From Pseudomonas azadiae (GTDB taxonomy: Bacteria; Pseudomonadota; Gammaproteobacteria; Pseudomonadales; Pseudomonadaceae), in contig NZ_JAHSTY010000001.1 in the NCBI RefSeq assembly GCF_019145355.1, forward strand, positions 2,170,001 through 2,234,000: a stretch of 64,000 bases of DNA, written 5' to 3'. The position numbers were made by a program, and so were the translations under genes. Positions 34,211 through 45,105 of the stretch are shown in pieces (positions within the stretch are counted from its first letter, which is position 1; each line of letters begins with the position of its first letter). A model generated the notes under the pieces. The model saw only the letters and a program-made list of their open reading frames with translations. It did no database searches and was not told the origin of the DNA.

Positions 34211-34442
34211 CCGCGAAATTCTCAGCTTGGTCTGAAACAGGGAAAGATTCCGGGTCGGTCTTTTGCTCCTTGTTAGCTTGGCTTGGAAGACCCCAATTTC
34301 GCGTCCGCGAAACTCTCAACCGGGTCTGAAACAGGGAAGGATTCCGGATCGGTCTTCTGCTCCTTGTGAGCTTGGCCTGGAAGGCCCCCAGTTTCGCGTC
34401 CGCGAAATTCTCAACCGGGTCTGAAACAGGGAAAGATTCCGG
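34211..34442 (+). repeat. Tandem direct repeats, period 94-95 bp
   Basis: Two full copies (from 34211 and 34305) and a third of about 43 bases (from 34400) share ccgcgaaattctc, ggtctgaaacaggga and ggtcttttgctccttg. The copies differ at several positions. Each unit starts with the small palindrome ttcgcgtccgcgaa. No frame is conserved through the repeats. Confidence 0.85.
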
Positions 34443-34550
34443 CTATGCATTTTCGCGCCCGCGAAAAAAACCGGCGCTACGTGCATTATGCGCGGCTTTT
34501 TTTCGCTGTACTCTGGACGTCACTATCAGATTCATTCAAGGAGCAGCGCG

Positions 34551-34985
34551 ATGTCTGTGAGCTATAAAGGATTAGAATTTCCAACTGAATTGCTTGCTCG
34601 ATGGGCAGCTTTTTTTGACCTTGCTGGCTGGCAATGGAATACAAATATTTCCCCTATATCCAACTGGAAGCCTGATTTCAAAGTCACTTTTCCTTGCGGC
34701 CATTCGGAGTGTTCTGGCAGCCACACGCTCCTCATCTCTGTTTTACCAGTTCCTACTATTGACTCTCTCGACGGGCATCCTGCTGTCAGACAGCCTTATC
34801 ATCTGCAGGATGAATCTGGCCAGTGGTTGGCAGACGGCGGTGCTCTCTTCGGAAATAATCCAGATGCAACATACTGGGACATAGTCCACGGCGCTGGTGG
34901 TGGACCTGAAAACGTTCACTTCCGTGTTCATGACGCAGCTAGGTTTTGGCATGAGTCTCTTGGTCTCGTGCAGTCACCTCGTTGA
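34551..34985 (+). CDS. Hypothetical protein, cassette-like cargo
   Basis: A protein of 144 residues with AAGGAGCAGCGCG before the ATG. It contains WKPDFKVTFPCGHSECSGSHTLLISVLPV, a Cys-x-His-x2-Cys-x3-His cluster that may bind metal, and a C-terminal WDIVHGAGGGPENVHFRVHDAARFW. It looks like a complete small soluble protein. The family is not recognised. An IS21-family element begins about 28 bases after its stop. Confidence 0.6.
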   Translation: MSVSYKGLEFPTELLARWAAFFDLAGWQWNTNISPISNWKPDFKVTFPCGHSECSGSHTLLISVLPVPTIDSLDGHPAVRQPYHLQDESGQWLADGGALFGNNPDATYWDIVHGAGGGPENVHFRVHDAARFWHESLGLVQSPR

Positions 34986-35050
34986 TATTTATTGTTTCCA
35001 GCTGTCAACGCCAACTAAAAAGTGACCCCCTTCCGTGCTAAATCGCCAAC

Positions 35051-36879
<1,829 letters not shown>

Positions 36880-37073
36880 ATTGGCAGCTCAAAGCCGCCA
36901 GTTTTACCCAGGGGGGTCAATTCTAGGTTGGCGTTAGGGGGTCATTTTTACAGTGGCGGTGACATCCAGCAGAGCCATACCTCGACCTGCCCGCAGAGCA
37001 TTAGGCGCTTCGCATCTCTGAAGCCAGGCTAATTAACAACCACCATGTTGTTTGTATACCTAAGGGAATGCTA

Positions 37074-37754
37074 ATGGGACGTACCAAGGAGTGGGCTATG
37101 GAGGTCCTGATGGAACAGGACCGACTGAGGGAACTGGACTATCAGTACGAGCAGTACGAAGCGGAAATGAAGTGGTTCGAGGAACACCCCTTTCTTGAAA
37201 CGTACAGCATTTTTACTGACAAGCTGCGACAACTGAAGCTGATGGTGAGCAGGAAAGCAGATCCATTCGATGACCAAATGCTCCAGAAAATGGCCTACGT
37301 CCACGCGGTGACGCTGTTCGAAGCCATGGTGGGTGATGTATTGAAGGCAACGGTCTTGGCCTATCCACACCTGATGAGCCGTATGGTCAACAAGCTTGGT
37401 GAAGACAAGAGCCGGAAATTCCAACTCAAGGAGATCGCAGTGCTTGGCCTGAATGGGATTGTTCTCGGAATCCTAAACGAGCAGCTTTACCACAACCCTG
37501 TAACGGTCAAGCATTTCGTCAGCATCATCACCGGCCAGTCATTGACTGACACGTATATGGCCGCCATGCAGAGCGTGATTGAAAAGCGTCATGACTTGGT
37601 TCACAGAGACGGCAAAACGATCAATGACGAACCTCACTTCATCGATGAGAAGGCAGTAAATACAAGCATTGGGGTGATTGAAAACTTCGCGAATGACATT
37701 TTTGAAAGCCTTGAAGCAGCTATGAAAGAACCAGCAGCCTTACTGATGAAATGA
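37074..37754 (+). CDS. HEPN-domain protein, probable RNase-like effector
   Basis: A protein of 226 residues; AAGGGA about seven bases upstream favours this ATG over one two codons earlier. It is all-helical, with a charged N-terminal coiled coil (EQDRLRELDYQYEQYEAEMKWFEEH). Near the C-terminus VIEKRHDLVHRDGK provides the HEPN R-x4-H motif (Arg172, His177). HEPN proteins with this motif are metal-independent RNases in toxin-antitoxin and abortive-infection systems. No nucleotidyltransferase antitoxin partner is adjacent. Either it acts alone or the following small gene is relevant. Confidence 0.7.
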   Translation: MGRTKEWAMEVLMEQDRLRELDYQYEQYEAEMKWFEEHPFLETYSIFTDKLRQLKLMVSRKADPFDDQMLQKMAYVHAVTLFEAMVGDVLKATVLAYPHLMSRMVNKLGEDKSRKFQLKEIAVLGLNGIVLGILNEQLYHNPVTVKHFVSIITGQSLTDTYMAAMQSVIEKRHDLVHRDGKTINDEPHFIDEKAVNTSIGVIENFANDIFESLEAAMKEPAALLMK

Positions 37755-37838
37755 CCAGGTACACCAGAGCCCCTTGAATGGAGCTGAGTCGGTGAGAGGA
37801 CGCCCACTTTGGCGTCCGCGAAATCACCTGGGAAATCA

Positions 37839-38117
37839 ATGGACCTTTTTACTGTCGTCCACGCCTTTCGCAAATCGCTTGAAGCACAACATGTCTTGGG
37901 CCACCTGCCGGCTCACTTGCTGAACTTTCCAAGGGGCTGCTGCGGCGTGGTCTCGGAACTACTCGGTGACTATCTCAATACCCAGCTTGGGCTGCGGGTT
38001 GAATATGTGTTTGGCGAGCAGGATGGGGCTTCCCATGCGTGGGTGGAGCTCGATGGTGTCGTCATTGACATTACCTGCGGATCTGCGCGTGAACGCTATC
38101 GTTCAGGCATGAGCTAG
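37839..38117 (+). CDS. Papain/transglutaminase-like small protein, possibly truncated
   Basis: A protein of 92 residues with FPRGCCGVVSELLGDYL (Cys), GASHAWVELDG (His) and VVIDITCG (Asp) in the order Cys-His-Asp, as in papain-fold transglutaminase-like proteins. The reading frame ends inside a hairpin module (tgaacg-ctat-cgttca) that also occurs at the left island end, so the last dozen residues may be replaced sequence. It follows the HEPN gene in the same direction after a gap of 84 bases containing a small ggacgcc palindrome. It could be a partner of the HEPN protein. Confidence 0.5.
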   Translation: MDLFTVVHAFRKSLEAQHVLGHLPAHLLNFPRGCCGVVSELLGDYLNTQLGLRVEYVFGEQDGASHAWVELDGVVIDITCGSARERYRSGMS

Positions 38118-38472
38118 GGGTGGCTCAAATAGGTAAGCTACCAAGATCTGCGAGCAGGTGTCACCGAAGCGCACGGGCGGTTTTGACCCAGCGCAAGGCG
38201 CCAATGCCCGACGTCATGCCACGCGCTATACGTACCAGAAAACGGACAAAACCGTAAGCTAAGAATGGCCTGTCGCCATGCTCGCAGGCAACCGATCTAG
38301 GCTCGAAATCTCTTGTGAACGCTTGTAGAGCCTTGTTGACGCTTGTGGAATCGTTATTTATGATTGTCCTCAGTGACTGTATCTAGTGGAACCCGCAGGT
38401 TAGGTCTCTCAACCAGACCCGCAAAAGAAAACCGCCCCTCAGGTGGTTTTTTTTGGCCTCGATTTGGAGTGA
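38118..38472. other. Intergenic region with hairpin module and terminator
   Basis: The gagctaggggtggctca part of the hairpin module lies at its left end. A terminator (38429-38454) lies at the right. The rest carries no gene or other signal I can support. Confidence 0.5.
38429..38454 (+). terminator. Rho-independent terminator
   Basis: aaccgcc-cctca-ggtggtt forms a stem with one G-T pair, followed by eight T residues on the plus strand. It would end rightward transcription from the HEPN region before the fossil ginA. Confidence 0.65.
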
Positions 38473-39110
38473 CTAGGCGAGCACAAGTACATTCTCATTC
38501 GCACAAGCGTATGCGTCCGGCCAACACACCCTCCTGACCCCGATACCAAAGGCGATGGTACCAAACGTCAGCGGAACAAAAGCGCGTAAAGACTTGCCTT
38601 GCTCACCTCGCCACGAGCGTACAAACGCTGTGAGCTGGCTGTAGCCGCCGTCATAACCCTCGGCCTTGATCTGCTCGAAAAGTGCTTTGGCGCTTCTGCG
38701 GTTGTGCTTTGCCCGAAACGAATCGGCTTTCAGCGCCTGTTCCAACGTGTCGTGGAATGGGCTGAGTTTGTTGAAGGTCGCGCATCGCTGGTACGCCGGC
38801 TGAGTGGCTTCGGGAGCTCTGACCCATTTTCGGATGGTGTTTCTCGACAGGCCGCGCTTCCGCTTAACTGTATTCCTTCTCTTATCGACTGGTCGAATTT
38901 GCTTGAACGCAGCTACCACACGCTTGAGCTCTTCAGGGTCACGAGGGTTTCGTAAGTAGCGAGCAGCAAGCCATCGTATATATTGCGTTGCTACGCCCAC
39001 TCTCGCGTGCATGACCTCCTTAGATACATACTCGTGCTGAGAAAAATAGGTTAGGCATCCGAGCTCCTCAGGGTGCGCGACAAGACATCTTTGCAACTCC
39101 CCTCAGCGGC
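38473..39110 (-). pseudogene. Fossil ginA fragment joined to an IS21-type istA remnant
   Basis: Read leftward, the first 84 codons (LQRCLV...NTVKRKRGLS) align with residues 103-186 of the intact GinA in this island (for example LRNPRDPEELKRVVAA against LRNPRDSDELARVLAA). Then the frame switches to IstA-like sequence (SRNTIRKWVRAPE..., KALFEQIKAEGYDGGYSQL, SLRAFVPLTFG) that belongs to a different IS21 member from the intact one nearby. Upstream, ginA homology appears to continue for a few codons in another frame, so there is also a frameshift. It marks an older, destroyed GInt end. Confidence 0.8.
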
Positions 39111-39148
39111 GGTCTGTGCAAGGGCTCATAGCTATGTCCCCATGCCTA

Positions 39149-42100
39149 TTACAATGGGCGAGGCTCAACTATCTGAGAATATACGCTAGGAAGATCTTTG
39201 AGAGCTTCTCCGACAATCTCAGCATTCTCGGATAGAATTTTAAAATTCACAATATTCTCCTTCCTCACCTCTTTAAGAGATTCGTTCAATATCTTGCAGA
39301 CCTCTCGATCCGTGTAGCCTTTTCCGTACAGCCAAATTTCAAACTCTGATTTCAGTCCCAGACGAAGACTTTCTTGGAGCCGACGAACCAAGTTGTAAGC
39401 CATCTCATTATCTGTAGTCTCCTCCAATATATCAGCGGAAGCTCCTACTACAGACATGCCGTCAAACGCAAGCATAGACGTAAAATCTACCACTGCCTCC
39501 TGGGTCATTTTGCGAAGAGTTGAACCGGCTCGAATAACAGCACCCATCTCAACTAATTTTTTGTAGATATCGTCGTAACTACACCCTCTAACCCACATGT
39601 CAGCTACCGTAAATCTTGACTCCCTCGGCTCGATACGACTCATTCTGTCGCCAATGACGTCTTCAAGCAGATCCCAAAAGAGCACTAGCATTTCTAGCGC
39701 ATCGTCTTGGAGATCTAGCTCAAACGAGTTTTCGATCAACCACTCATCGATTTTTTTCAGAGCATCCAAACCCAGCAAAGTTTTTCCATAATAAGAAAAC
39801 TTTTCTGGTGGCAGGGAGCTTATTCTATCGTGAAAAATTAAGAAGACCGCATCCAGATGCGCCTTTTGCTGCGGGTCTGATAGGTGATACGCCAAGGTGC
39901 CATGGCATAGTTCTACGAAGCTGCTTAACTCTGCCGTGTCAGGATTTTCTCTTATCATTGCAAGAAAAAAGCTCTCGATTGAGTCTACTAAACTTGCTCT
40001 ATACACCATATCTTCGTAGATCGGCAATTTCTTAGCCTCTTCTACACCAAGAGACTGCTTGAGATGCTGGATAGCCTCAGACGGGGCTCTCAAGAATTGA
40101 AGACTGGCATTCACATCCGACAACGGGTCGAAGGGCTTGATTAGCTCCAGCAAACTGCTGATGCAGTCTTCGGAGTTACTAAAGTCCAGCAACCCCAAAA
40201 CATCTGCCCACTTTCTTCTACCCGCCCAGGTCTTACGGCCATCATAGATCTTCTGGTCTGAAAAAATTATGCTTCCTTCAGTATGGTATCCAGCACGACC
40301 AGCCCTTCCTATCAGGTTTTGAAAATCCCGTGTCTTGATCAACTTCTTTCCCTGCGCCAGACTTGAAATTATCAAATACTTGATAGGCAAATTTACACCT
40401 TGGGCCAACGTTGAGGTGCACACAACCAGACGAGCCTGGTTGTGACTCATAGCCCATTCGACAGAAACCCTGACACCGTTCGGAATTCCTGTACTGTGAG
40501 GGAGGGCACCTAGTTCGATAGCTTTGGAGTAGATGTTTCCCTCACCAAAATGCATATTCATCAGTCTAGCTATCCGCAGTAATTCACCAGAATCGCTGAC
40601 AGTCGACGGCGGAGGAAGCGATAGGCCGCGTTCGTAATTCCCAACTATAATTTTTAAAGTGGATTTAACGGTAGCTTTGGTCCCACAAAACATCGCCACT
40701 GGACCTTGATTGGCTAATCGAATACCGAGATAACAGGCGCAACTGGATGACTTATTTCGCTCAGGAAAATACCGATCTTTTCTTTCGCCCTTTTTTCTAT
40801 TCAGCTTCGTCTCTTGAATAACTCTAGGAACATACAGCCCGCTGTCCTTCACATGATCACTGTCCAGATAGCTAAGCTGCCCCATATCTGTGACCCAACT
40901 TAGAAATGCTACACTCTTTATTGTAGGGAGTTTTTTACCCGCCTGGATGTAAATTCCTGCCTCGCCATTCAACCAGTCATTTAGGCTTTCTGCATTCGAT
41001 ACCACAGCAGAAATTAAAAGCTTTTGCGCGTCAGCAGGCAGAGCGACATTTAGAGATGAGATCAACAACTCATATGTGACTCCCCGCGTACCAGTATCGA
41101 ACTGATGCCCCTCGTCAAATATTATCAGTCCGATTTTCTGCGCCAGCTCGGGCTTCTGCCGTAGCAAATAAGCGAGCTTCTCAGGCGTGGAGATCAAAAT
41201 ATTATTTTCTGCACTGCCTTTGTACTCATCGCCGAGCAAGAATTTTAAAAACTCTGCCTCATGAGCATCAACGTGGCTGACATCTCTTAACTCGTTAACG
41301 CCCACAAGCTCATTAGCAAATGACTTTTCAAACTCGCTCGTAATTTCGGAGCATAACGCACGGAATGGCGCAACCACGACGGCAAGGTCCGCGCGCCCGC
41401 TCATGAATGCGCTTCTTATCACAATTTCTGCTGACTTGGTCTTCCCTGCGCTCGTCGGCATTTGAATAACGGCGGACTTGCCATTCAAGACGCCTGCCTC
41501 CGCTATAAGTCGCTGACCGGGCCAAAATTCTCGGACAACTTTCCCTTCACTCAGGACCGGAGCCCAGTCGTTGATAGGTATTCCCGTATACCGTGGAAGG
41601 CAGATAATGGAGGACGTATGAAGACGCTTGGAGACAACAGCACAAATGGTGTCTACCAGTAGTATTTCGCGATCAGAGCCTCGTTCGTAGACGGCTTTCC
41701 GAAGCTGTGCCGCTGCGTCTAATACAGCCTCAAGATCAGAGCCAAGCTGGAAGAACGACAAAAAATATGCATGAAGGAATGAAATTAAGTTATTAAACCC
41801 ACCTAAACCTACGTAGTAATAGCCCTCACCATTATCCTGCTTGAGAAGCCATACAAGAAACCCTTCAAGGTAGCTATCAGTAAGTGTGTCCGGATTAGGT
41901 GGTAAAAGCCTTGCCACCACGAGCGAGCTACCAGGCATATCGGCCAAATAGTACGCTGCGGAAGAAAGAAGCGTCAGGTACTCGTCGACTCCAGAAGTAA
42001 CTCTGCTGGTTGTCAACGATTCGAAATACTGCCCGACATGCACAAGCTGCTCCTGCAACTCTTGCTTGTAGCTATCTGCAGTACCTGGGCTTCTGGCCTC

Positions 42101-42262
42101 CACGGCTGATAGCTCACCGAGGATCCCAATTGTCAGTAAAATTAGACGCTTGGGGTCTTGAGTCATATCAAGATGAAATTGTTCCTCAATGCCAAACTCA
42201 TAAAGTTTAGCTTTGGCACGAGTGATATCTAAAATTACCTTTGAATTTACTTCAAGCTTCAT
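39149..42262 (-). CDS. hamB: Hachiman defence helicase HamB
   Basis: A protein of 1037 residues. A helical N-terminal region of about 240 residues precedes the superfamily 2 core: MPTSAGKT (268-275), VVVAPFRAL (Ia), LISTPEKLAYLL, FDEGHQFD (DEGH 383-386), LISAVVSN (III), CTSTLAQGVNLP (V) and LIGRAGRAG (VI). The C-terminal part is helical. Its start overlaps the upstream DUF1837 gene by 11 bases, the fixed partner of HamB. In Hachiman, HamB senses DNA ends or damage as a helicase and restrains the HamA nuclease until infection. The arrangement here is complete. Confidence 0.85.
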   Translation of the reverse strand: MKLEVNSKVILDITRAKAKLYEFGIEEQFHLDMTQDPKRLILLTIGILGELSAVEARSPGTADSYKQELQEQLVHVGQYFESLTTSRVTSGVDEYLTLLSSAAYYLADMPGSSLVVARLLPPNPDTLTDSYLEGFLVWLLKQDNGEGYYYVGLGGFNNLISFLHAYFLSFFQLGSDLEAVLDAAAQLRKAVYERGSDREILLVDTICAVVSKRLHTSSIICLPRYTGIPINDWAPVLSEGKVVREFWPGQRLIAEAGVLNGKSAVIQMPTSAGKTKSAEIVIRSAFMSGRADLAVVVAPFRALCSEITSEFEKSFANELVGVNELRDVSHVDAHEAEFLKFLLGDEYKGSAENNILISTPEKLAYLLRQKPELAQKIGLIIFDEGHQFDTGTRGVTYELLISSLNVALPADAQKLLISAVVSNAESLNDWLNGEAGIYIQAGKKLPTIKSVAFLSWVTDMGQLSYLDSDHVKDSGLYVPRVIQETKLNRKKGERKDRYFPERNKSSSCACYLGIRLANQGPVAMFCGTKATVKSTLKIIVGNYERGLSLPPPSTVSDSGELLRIARLMNMHFGEGNIYSKAIELGALPHSTGIPNGVRVSVEWAMSHNQARLVVCTSTLAQGVNLPIKYLIISSLAQGKKLIKTRDFQNLIGRAGRAGYHTEGSIIFSDQKIYDGRKTWAGRRKWADVLGLLDFSNSEDCISSLLELIKPFDPLSDVNASLQFLRAPSEAIQHLKQSLGVEEAKKLPIYEDMVYRASLVDSIESFFLAMIRENPDTAELSSFVELCHGTLAYHLSDPQQKAHLDAVFLIFHDRISSLPPEKFSYYGKTLLGLDALKKIDEWLIENSFELDLQDDALEMLVLFWDLLEDVIGDRMSRIEPRESRFTVADMWVRGCSYDDIYKKLVEMGAVIRAGSTLRKMTQEAVVDFTSMLAFDGMSVVGASADILEETTDNEMAYNLVRRLQESLRLGLKSEFEIWLYGKGYTDREVCKILNESLKEVRKENIVNFKILSENAEIVGEALKDLPSVYSQIVEPRPL

Positions 42263-43076
42263 CGGCAGCTCGCTCGTACAAGGCGTGAACCAGCTTCATC
42301 AGAAGTGATCCATGGATCACAATCAGCTCAATGGCATCTTTGCCGGGGTGCGAGCTAGAATCTGAAAGTGCTAGGGTAGCCGCATCTACCGATGATGATG
42401 TATACACCGCAGCTGCACCATAGCGTCTCTTATATGGATTATCAGATTCTTGCTGAAAGCGGCCAACAACTGCCATCGAAGCATGGTCGCCTTTATCGTA
42501 GAGCCTTTGCCTCATCGCATTTAACGACTCTGCCAGCCTGAACTCATCTTTCACAGAGTGATCGATTGCCGTCTGCAACACGTTAACTTTTTTACTTTTA
42601 CCTTTAGTCGGACTAGCTTTGGCTTTCACCTCAAAAATCAGAAGCTCATCCTGATCACTGATTAAATTCGGCTTTTTCTTGAAACCTATAACATCGGATC
42701 CTTTGGTAGATTCGTTTGTTATGGTTTTTCTATCGTAACGTGTGCGATAGACCAGATACTCTCGAACATACTCTAGGTAATCCGCCACCAGCAATTCCGC
42801 GAAATCACCCGCCCTGATGCTGGGGCCAGGTTTTTCTGTCTGATGAGGAAATTTCAGATTCCTCAAATACTCCGCATTGGACATCCCTGATGGCTTGAGA
42901 AACGCCAGCTCCCCATCGGAGCAGTAGTGGCTTCGAAATTGCCGTGCCCACTCACTCATCATCTTAGCGTCAGCGAGGTCATGGCCTAACACCCACACAG
43001 GGATAGGCTTCCCGCAAGCTGACGTGAGGGCGGTGCCTGAATCAGTTAACCACTGAAGGTAGGAAGGAGCTGTCAT
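42252..43076 (-). CDS. hamA: Hachiman effector nuclease HamA (DUF1837)
   Basis: A protein of 274 residues; the ATG follows AGGG by eight bases. SIRAGDFAELLVADYL (Glu94) opens the nuclease core, followed by TKGSDVIGFK (Asp128) and ELLIFEVKAKAS (Glu149-x-Lys151), a PD-(D/E)XK arrangement characteristic of DUF1837/HamA. Once released by HamB, HamA degrades DNA and stops the infected cell. It is the first gene of the pair, in the usual hamA-hamB order. All catalytic residues are present, so the system is probably functional. Confidence 0.85.
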   Translation of the reverse strand: MTAPSYLQWLTDSGTALTSACGKPIPVWVLGHDLADAKMMSEWARQFRSHYCSDGELAFLKPSGMSNAEYLRNLKFPHQTEKPGPSIRAGDFAELLVADYLEYVREYLVYRTRYDRKTITNESTKGSDVIGFKKKPNLISDQDELLIFEVKAKASPTKGKSKKVNVLQTAIDHSVKDEFRLAESLNAMRQRLYDKGDHASMAVVGRFQQESDNPYKRRYGAAAVYTSSSVDAATLALSDSSSHPGKDAIELIVIHGSLLMKLVHALYERAADEA

Positions 43077-43399
43077 ATGCAACCCTGCGACGAACTACTG
43101 GCAATCCATGCATCGCACGGTGATGCTCACCGCGCTTGATGAGGCATAGTGACACTATCCCACAAACGTATCCAGCTGTTCACCTTAAGCGCCGCTGCTG
43201 CGTTCACCCATCAGACTGCTCCCTACACCGGTACGCCTACTCAAAGCAGCGCGAGCGCTGAACCTTCCCAGCGTCGGGTCCTGGCAACACAGCAACAGCT
43301 GCGTGAGGCGGTTAGGCGCCAGCATCTATGAAGGCTGTGATCAGAGACGATCATGGAGAGAACCGCTAAGATCAGGTGATTTCGCGAAGGGAGTTGCGC
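43077..43399. other. Intergenic region upstream of hamA and the DUF2971 gene
   Basis: A divergent spacer that must hold promoters for both. A 60-codon frame with a GTG start at 43149 (Ser/Thr/Gln-rich) is open, but it lacks a ribosome-binding site and is not called. Confidence 0.5.
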
Positions 43400-44269
43400 A
43401 TGACAGTCCTCTACAAGTATTACAGCTACGCCGGTGGTAAAGCCGCTCTCAAAAGCCAAAACCTGGGCTTTCGGAAACCCGAATTCTTCAACGATCCTTT
43501 TGAGCTAACAGCCCTGTCTAACAGCGTCGGGCCCATCAGTAAGCAGGAAACGCTGAAAAGAAGGATCGATCAGCTCAAAGACCAGGTCGCCATCCTTTGC
43601 TTAACACGCAGCGCCGTAAATCCGCTGATGTGGGCCCATTACGCAGACCAGCATCAAGGTTTTGTGATTGGCTACGACACCTCAGGTCCGTTTCTCAACT
43701 CGCCCGAATACAACCTAATCACCGTCGACTCGGGTGATGTCCTATACACAAACACGAAAACACCATTTGCTTTGAACCCAGAAAGCATGGAGGCCTTGAA
43801 TGGGGTCTACCAGCATGCCATGGGATTCGAAGCTGCAGCTGACAGGGCCCTGGCAAGGCGGCTCTTTTTGACGAAGCACGCGAGTTGGGTCTACGAAGAA
43901 GAGGTGCGAGTCGTCAAGAAGGTGTTGGACTGGACCCGGACGGTCGAGGAAGATCAATCTGACCCGCTGCGTTCCTTTTACATGCTTACTAGAGACCTCG
44001 GGGCGGAGGAAATTCCTGACGTAGATTTTGAGCCTGGTTACTTCGTCGCGCCCCTTAACGATAATTCCCGTGAGCTGTATCTGTTCAACCACAAAATGCC
44101 GATACGAGAAGTGTATCTCGGAGCCCGCAGCACCTTTGTGAATGACCCAGACTTTGCTAGCACGTTCCAGTTGCAATGCCAGGTGTTCCGGTTAGATGTC
44201 AATCAGACGTCATGGAGCTTCGAAAAACGCCAGCTAACTCTGGATGATGCGGAGGCCAACAGATCATGA
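43400..44269 (+). CDS. DUF2971 protein
   Basis: A protein of 289 residues after GGGAG. The family landmarks are LYKYYSY at the start, NLGFRKPEFFNDPFE, the central LTRSAVNPLMWAHYADQHQGFVIGYD, the FLTKHASWVYEEEVRVV block, and REVYLGARS near the end. DUF2971 genes recur in defence islands and phages, but the activity is unproven. It is divergent from the Hachiman operon and may be independent cargo. Confidence 0.8.
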   Translation: MTVLYKYYSYAGGKAALKSQNLGFRKPEFFNDPFELTALSNSVGPISKQETLKRRIDQLKDQVAILCLTRSAVNPLMWAHYADQHQGFVIGYDTSGPFLNSPEYNLITVDSGDVLYTNTKTPFALNPESMEALNGVYQHAMGFEAAADRALARRLFLTKHASWVYEEEVRVVKKVLDWTRTVEEDQSDPLRSFYMLTRDLGAEEIPDVDFEPGYFVAPLNDNSRELYLFNHKMPIREVYLGARSTFVNDPDFASTFQLQCQVFRLDVNQTSWSFEKRQLTLDDAEANRS

Positions 44270-44468
44270 AAACTCTGGGTTGATCACTCTAGTGGAGCCA
44301 CGTCTCGTGCATATAGACACGATTCTCGCTGCCGAAAACGACCTCCACTGCGAGCGCGTTTTTTTCACTATCCCAGCCAAAGCATGGTCCGTTGCCACCG
44401 CAGTTTTCTCATGCCGTGATTCGTCATGAGCCGGATGCTCTCACAGATGCAGCCTAGCGCCCCAAGGG

Positions 44469-44729
44469 TCACCGCTCCAAAGCGCTTGCTCGCACCCATC
44501 GCATCGCGGTGTCATTGAACTGACGCAGCCTTGCAGCACTGGTTTCACTGAGAGGAAGTGCATCAGGGTACGCAAGGTCTGTGAGAGCTGTAACGCGACT
44601 AACCTGGGCATGGACATCCTGCTTTTCAATATCCTCGACGCCGTCTCGCTGGCAATCGATCAACCACTTCAATTGACCAAGCTCCTTCTCAACGACGGCT
44701 ATCAAGGCCAGTTCCCAGTTGCTGCTCAT
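44469..44729 (-). CDS. Possible small hypothetical protein
   Basis: An 86-residue helical frame (MSSNWELALIAVVEKELGQLKWLIDCQRDGVEDIEKQDVH...). GGAG lies about 12 bases upstream of the ATG, further than ideal. No family is recognised. It sits convergent with the DUF2971 gene. Confidence 0.38.
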   Translation of the reverse strand: MSSNWELALIAVVEKELGQLKWLIDCQRDGVEDIEKQDVHAQVSRVTALTDLAYPDALPLSETSAARLRQFNDTAMRWVRASALER

Positions 44730-44884
44730 GCCGACAATGCTCCGCTGAAATTTTGCCAGGATTATGCAAGAGTGCAGAGAGCTTGGCCCAAATCAACCGG
44801 ATTCGTCAAAGCTGGCCAGCGGGTCCAATTTAGACACCCTCTATCTATCCGCCACGCCGAAAGGAAGCGTTGATTTGGTCTGAA

Positions 44885-45039
44885 CTCATTGTGACATTTT
44901 TACAAAAAATCTCCGCCGAATGCTCCAGAAGGCCTATTTTTCCTATGTCGCACAACAGGCGCGCGAAAGAGGTGTTGTCCCTTGTTTACAAGCAGTACCA
45001 GTATAAATAGCGCTGTGTGACACCAGTGCGAGAACGATC
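44885..45039. promoter_or_regulatory. Second copy of the nuclease-gene leader
   Basis: cttgtttacaag (44981-44992) and gtataaatagcgctgtgtgaca (45001-45022) repeat the leader at 31653-31688 exactly, while the bases between are longer by six. attgtgacattttt at about 44889 is shared as well. It drives only a truncated gene now. Confidence 0.65.
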
Positions 45040-45105
45040 ATGGCTGACAACGCGCTCATCGACCTACTGACGCTGAACGGCCCGATGCTCAGCAGTGATT
45101 TACTC
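45040..45105 (+). pseudogene. Truncated 5' end of a paralogue of the HTH/nuclease gene
   Basis: The first 22 codons (MADNALIDLLTLNGPMLSSDLL) mirror MNDSPIADILKREGPMLSSDLS of the 563-residue protein. Homology stops at about 45105, where antisense resolvase sequence begins. The rest of the gene is missing. Confidence 0.75.

Larger units (their letters stand above)
33991..34550. other. Repeat-rich non-coding region
   Basis: Starts with an inverted-repeat structure (34081-34189), continues with 94-95 bp tandem repeats (34211-34442) and ends with gcgcccgcgaaaaaaaccggcgc before the next gene. No coding frame is credible. Confidence 0.7.

Noticed and set aside
34211..34442. CRISPR array
   Set aside because: The repeats are contiguous 94-95 bp units without unique spacers, and there are no cas genes.
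43149..43331. A 60-residue Ser/Thr-rich protein
   Set aside because: GTG start without ribosome-binding site, low-complexity composition.
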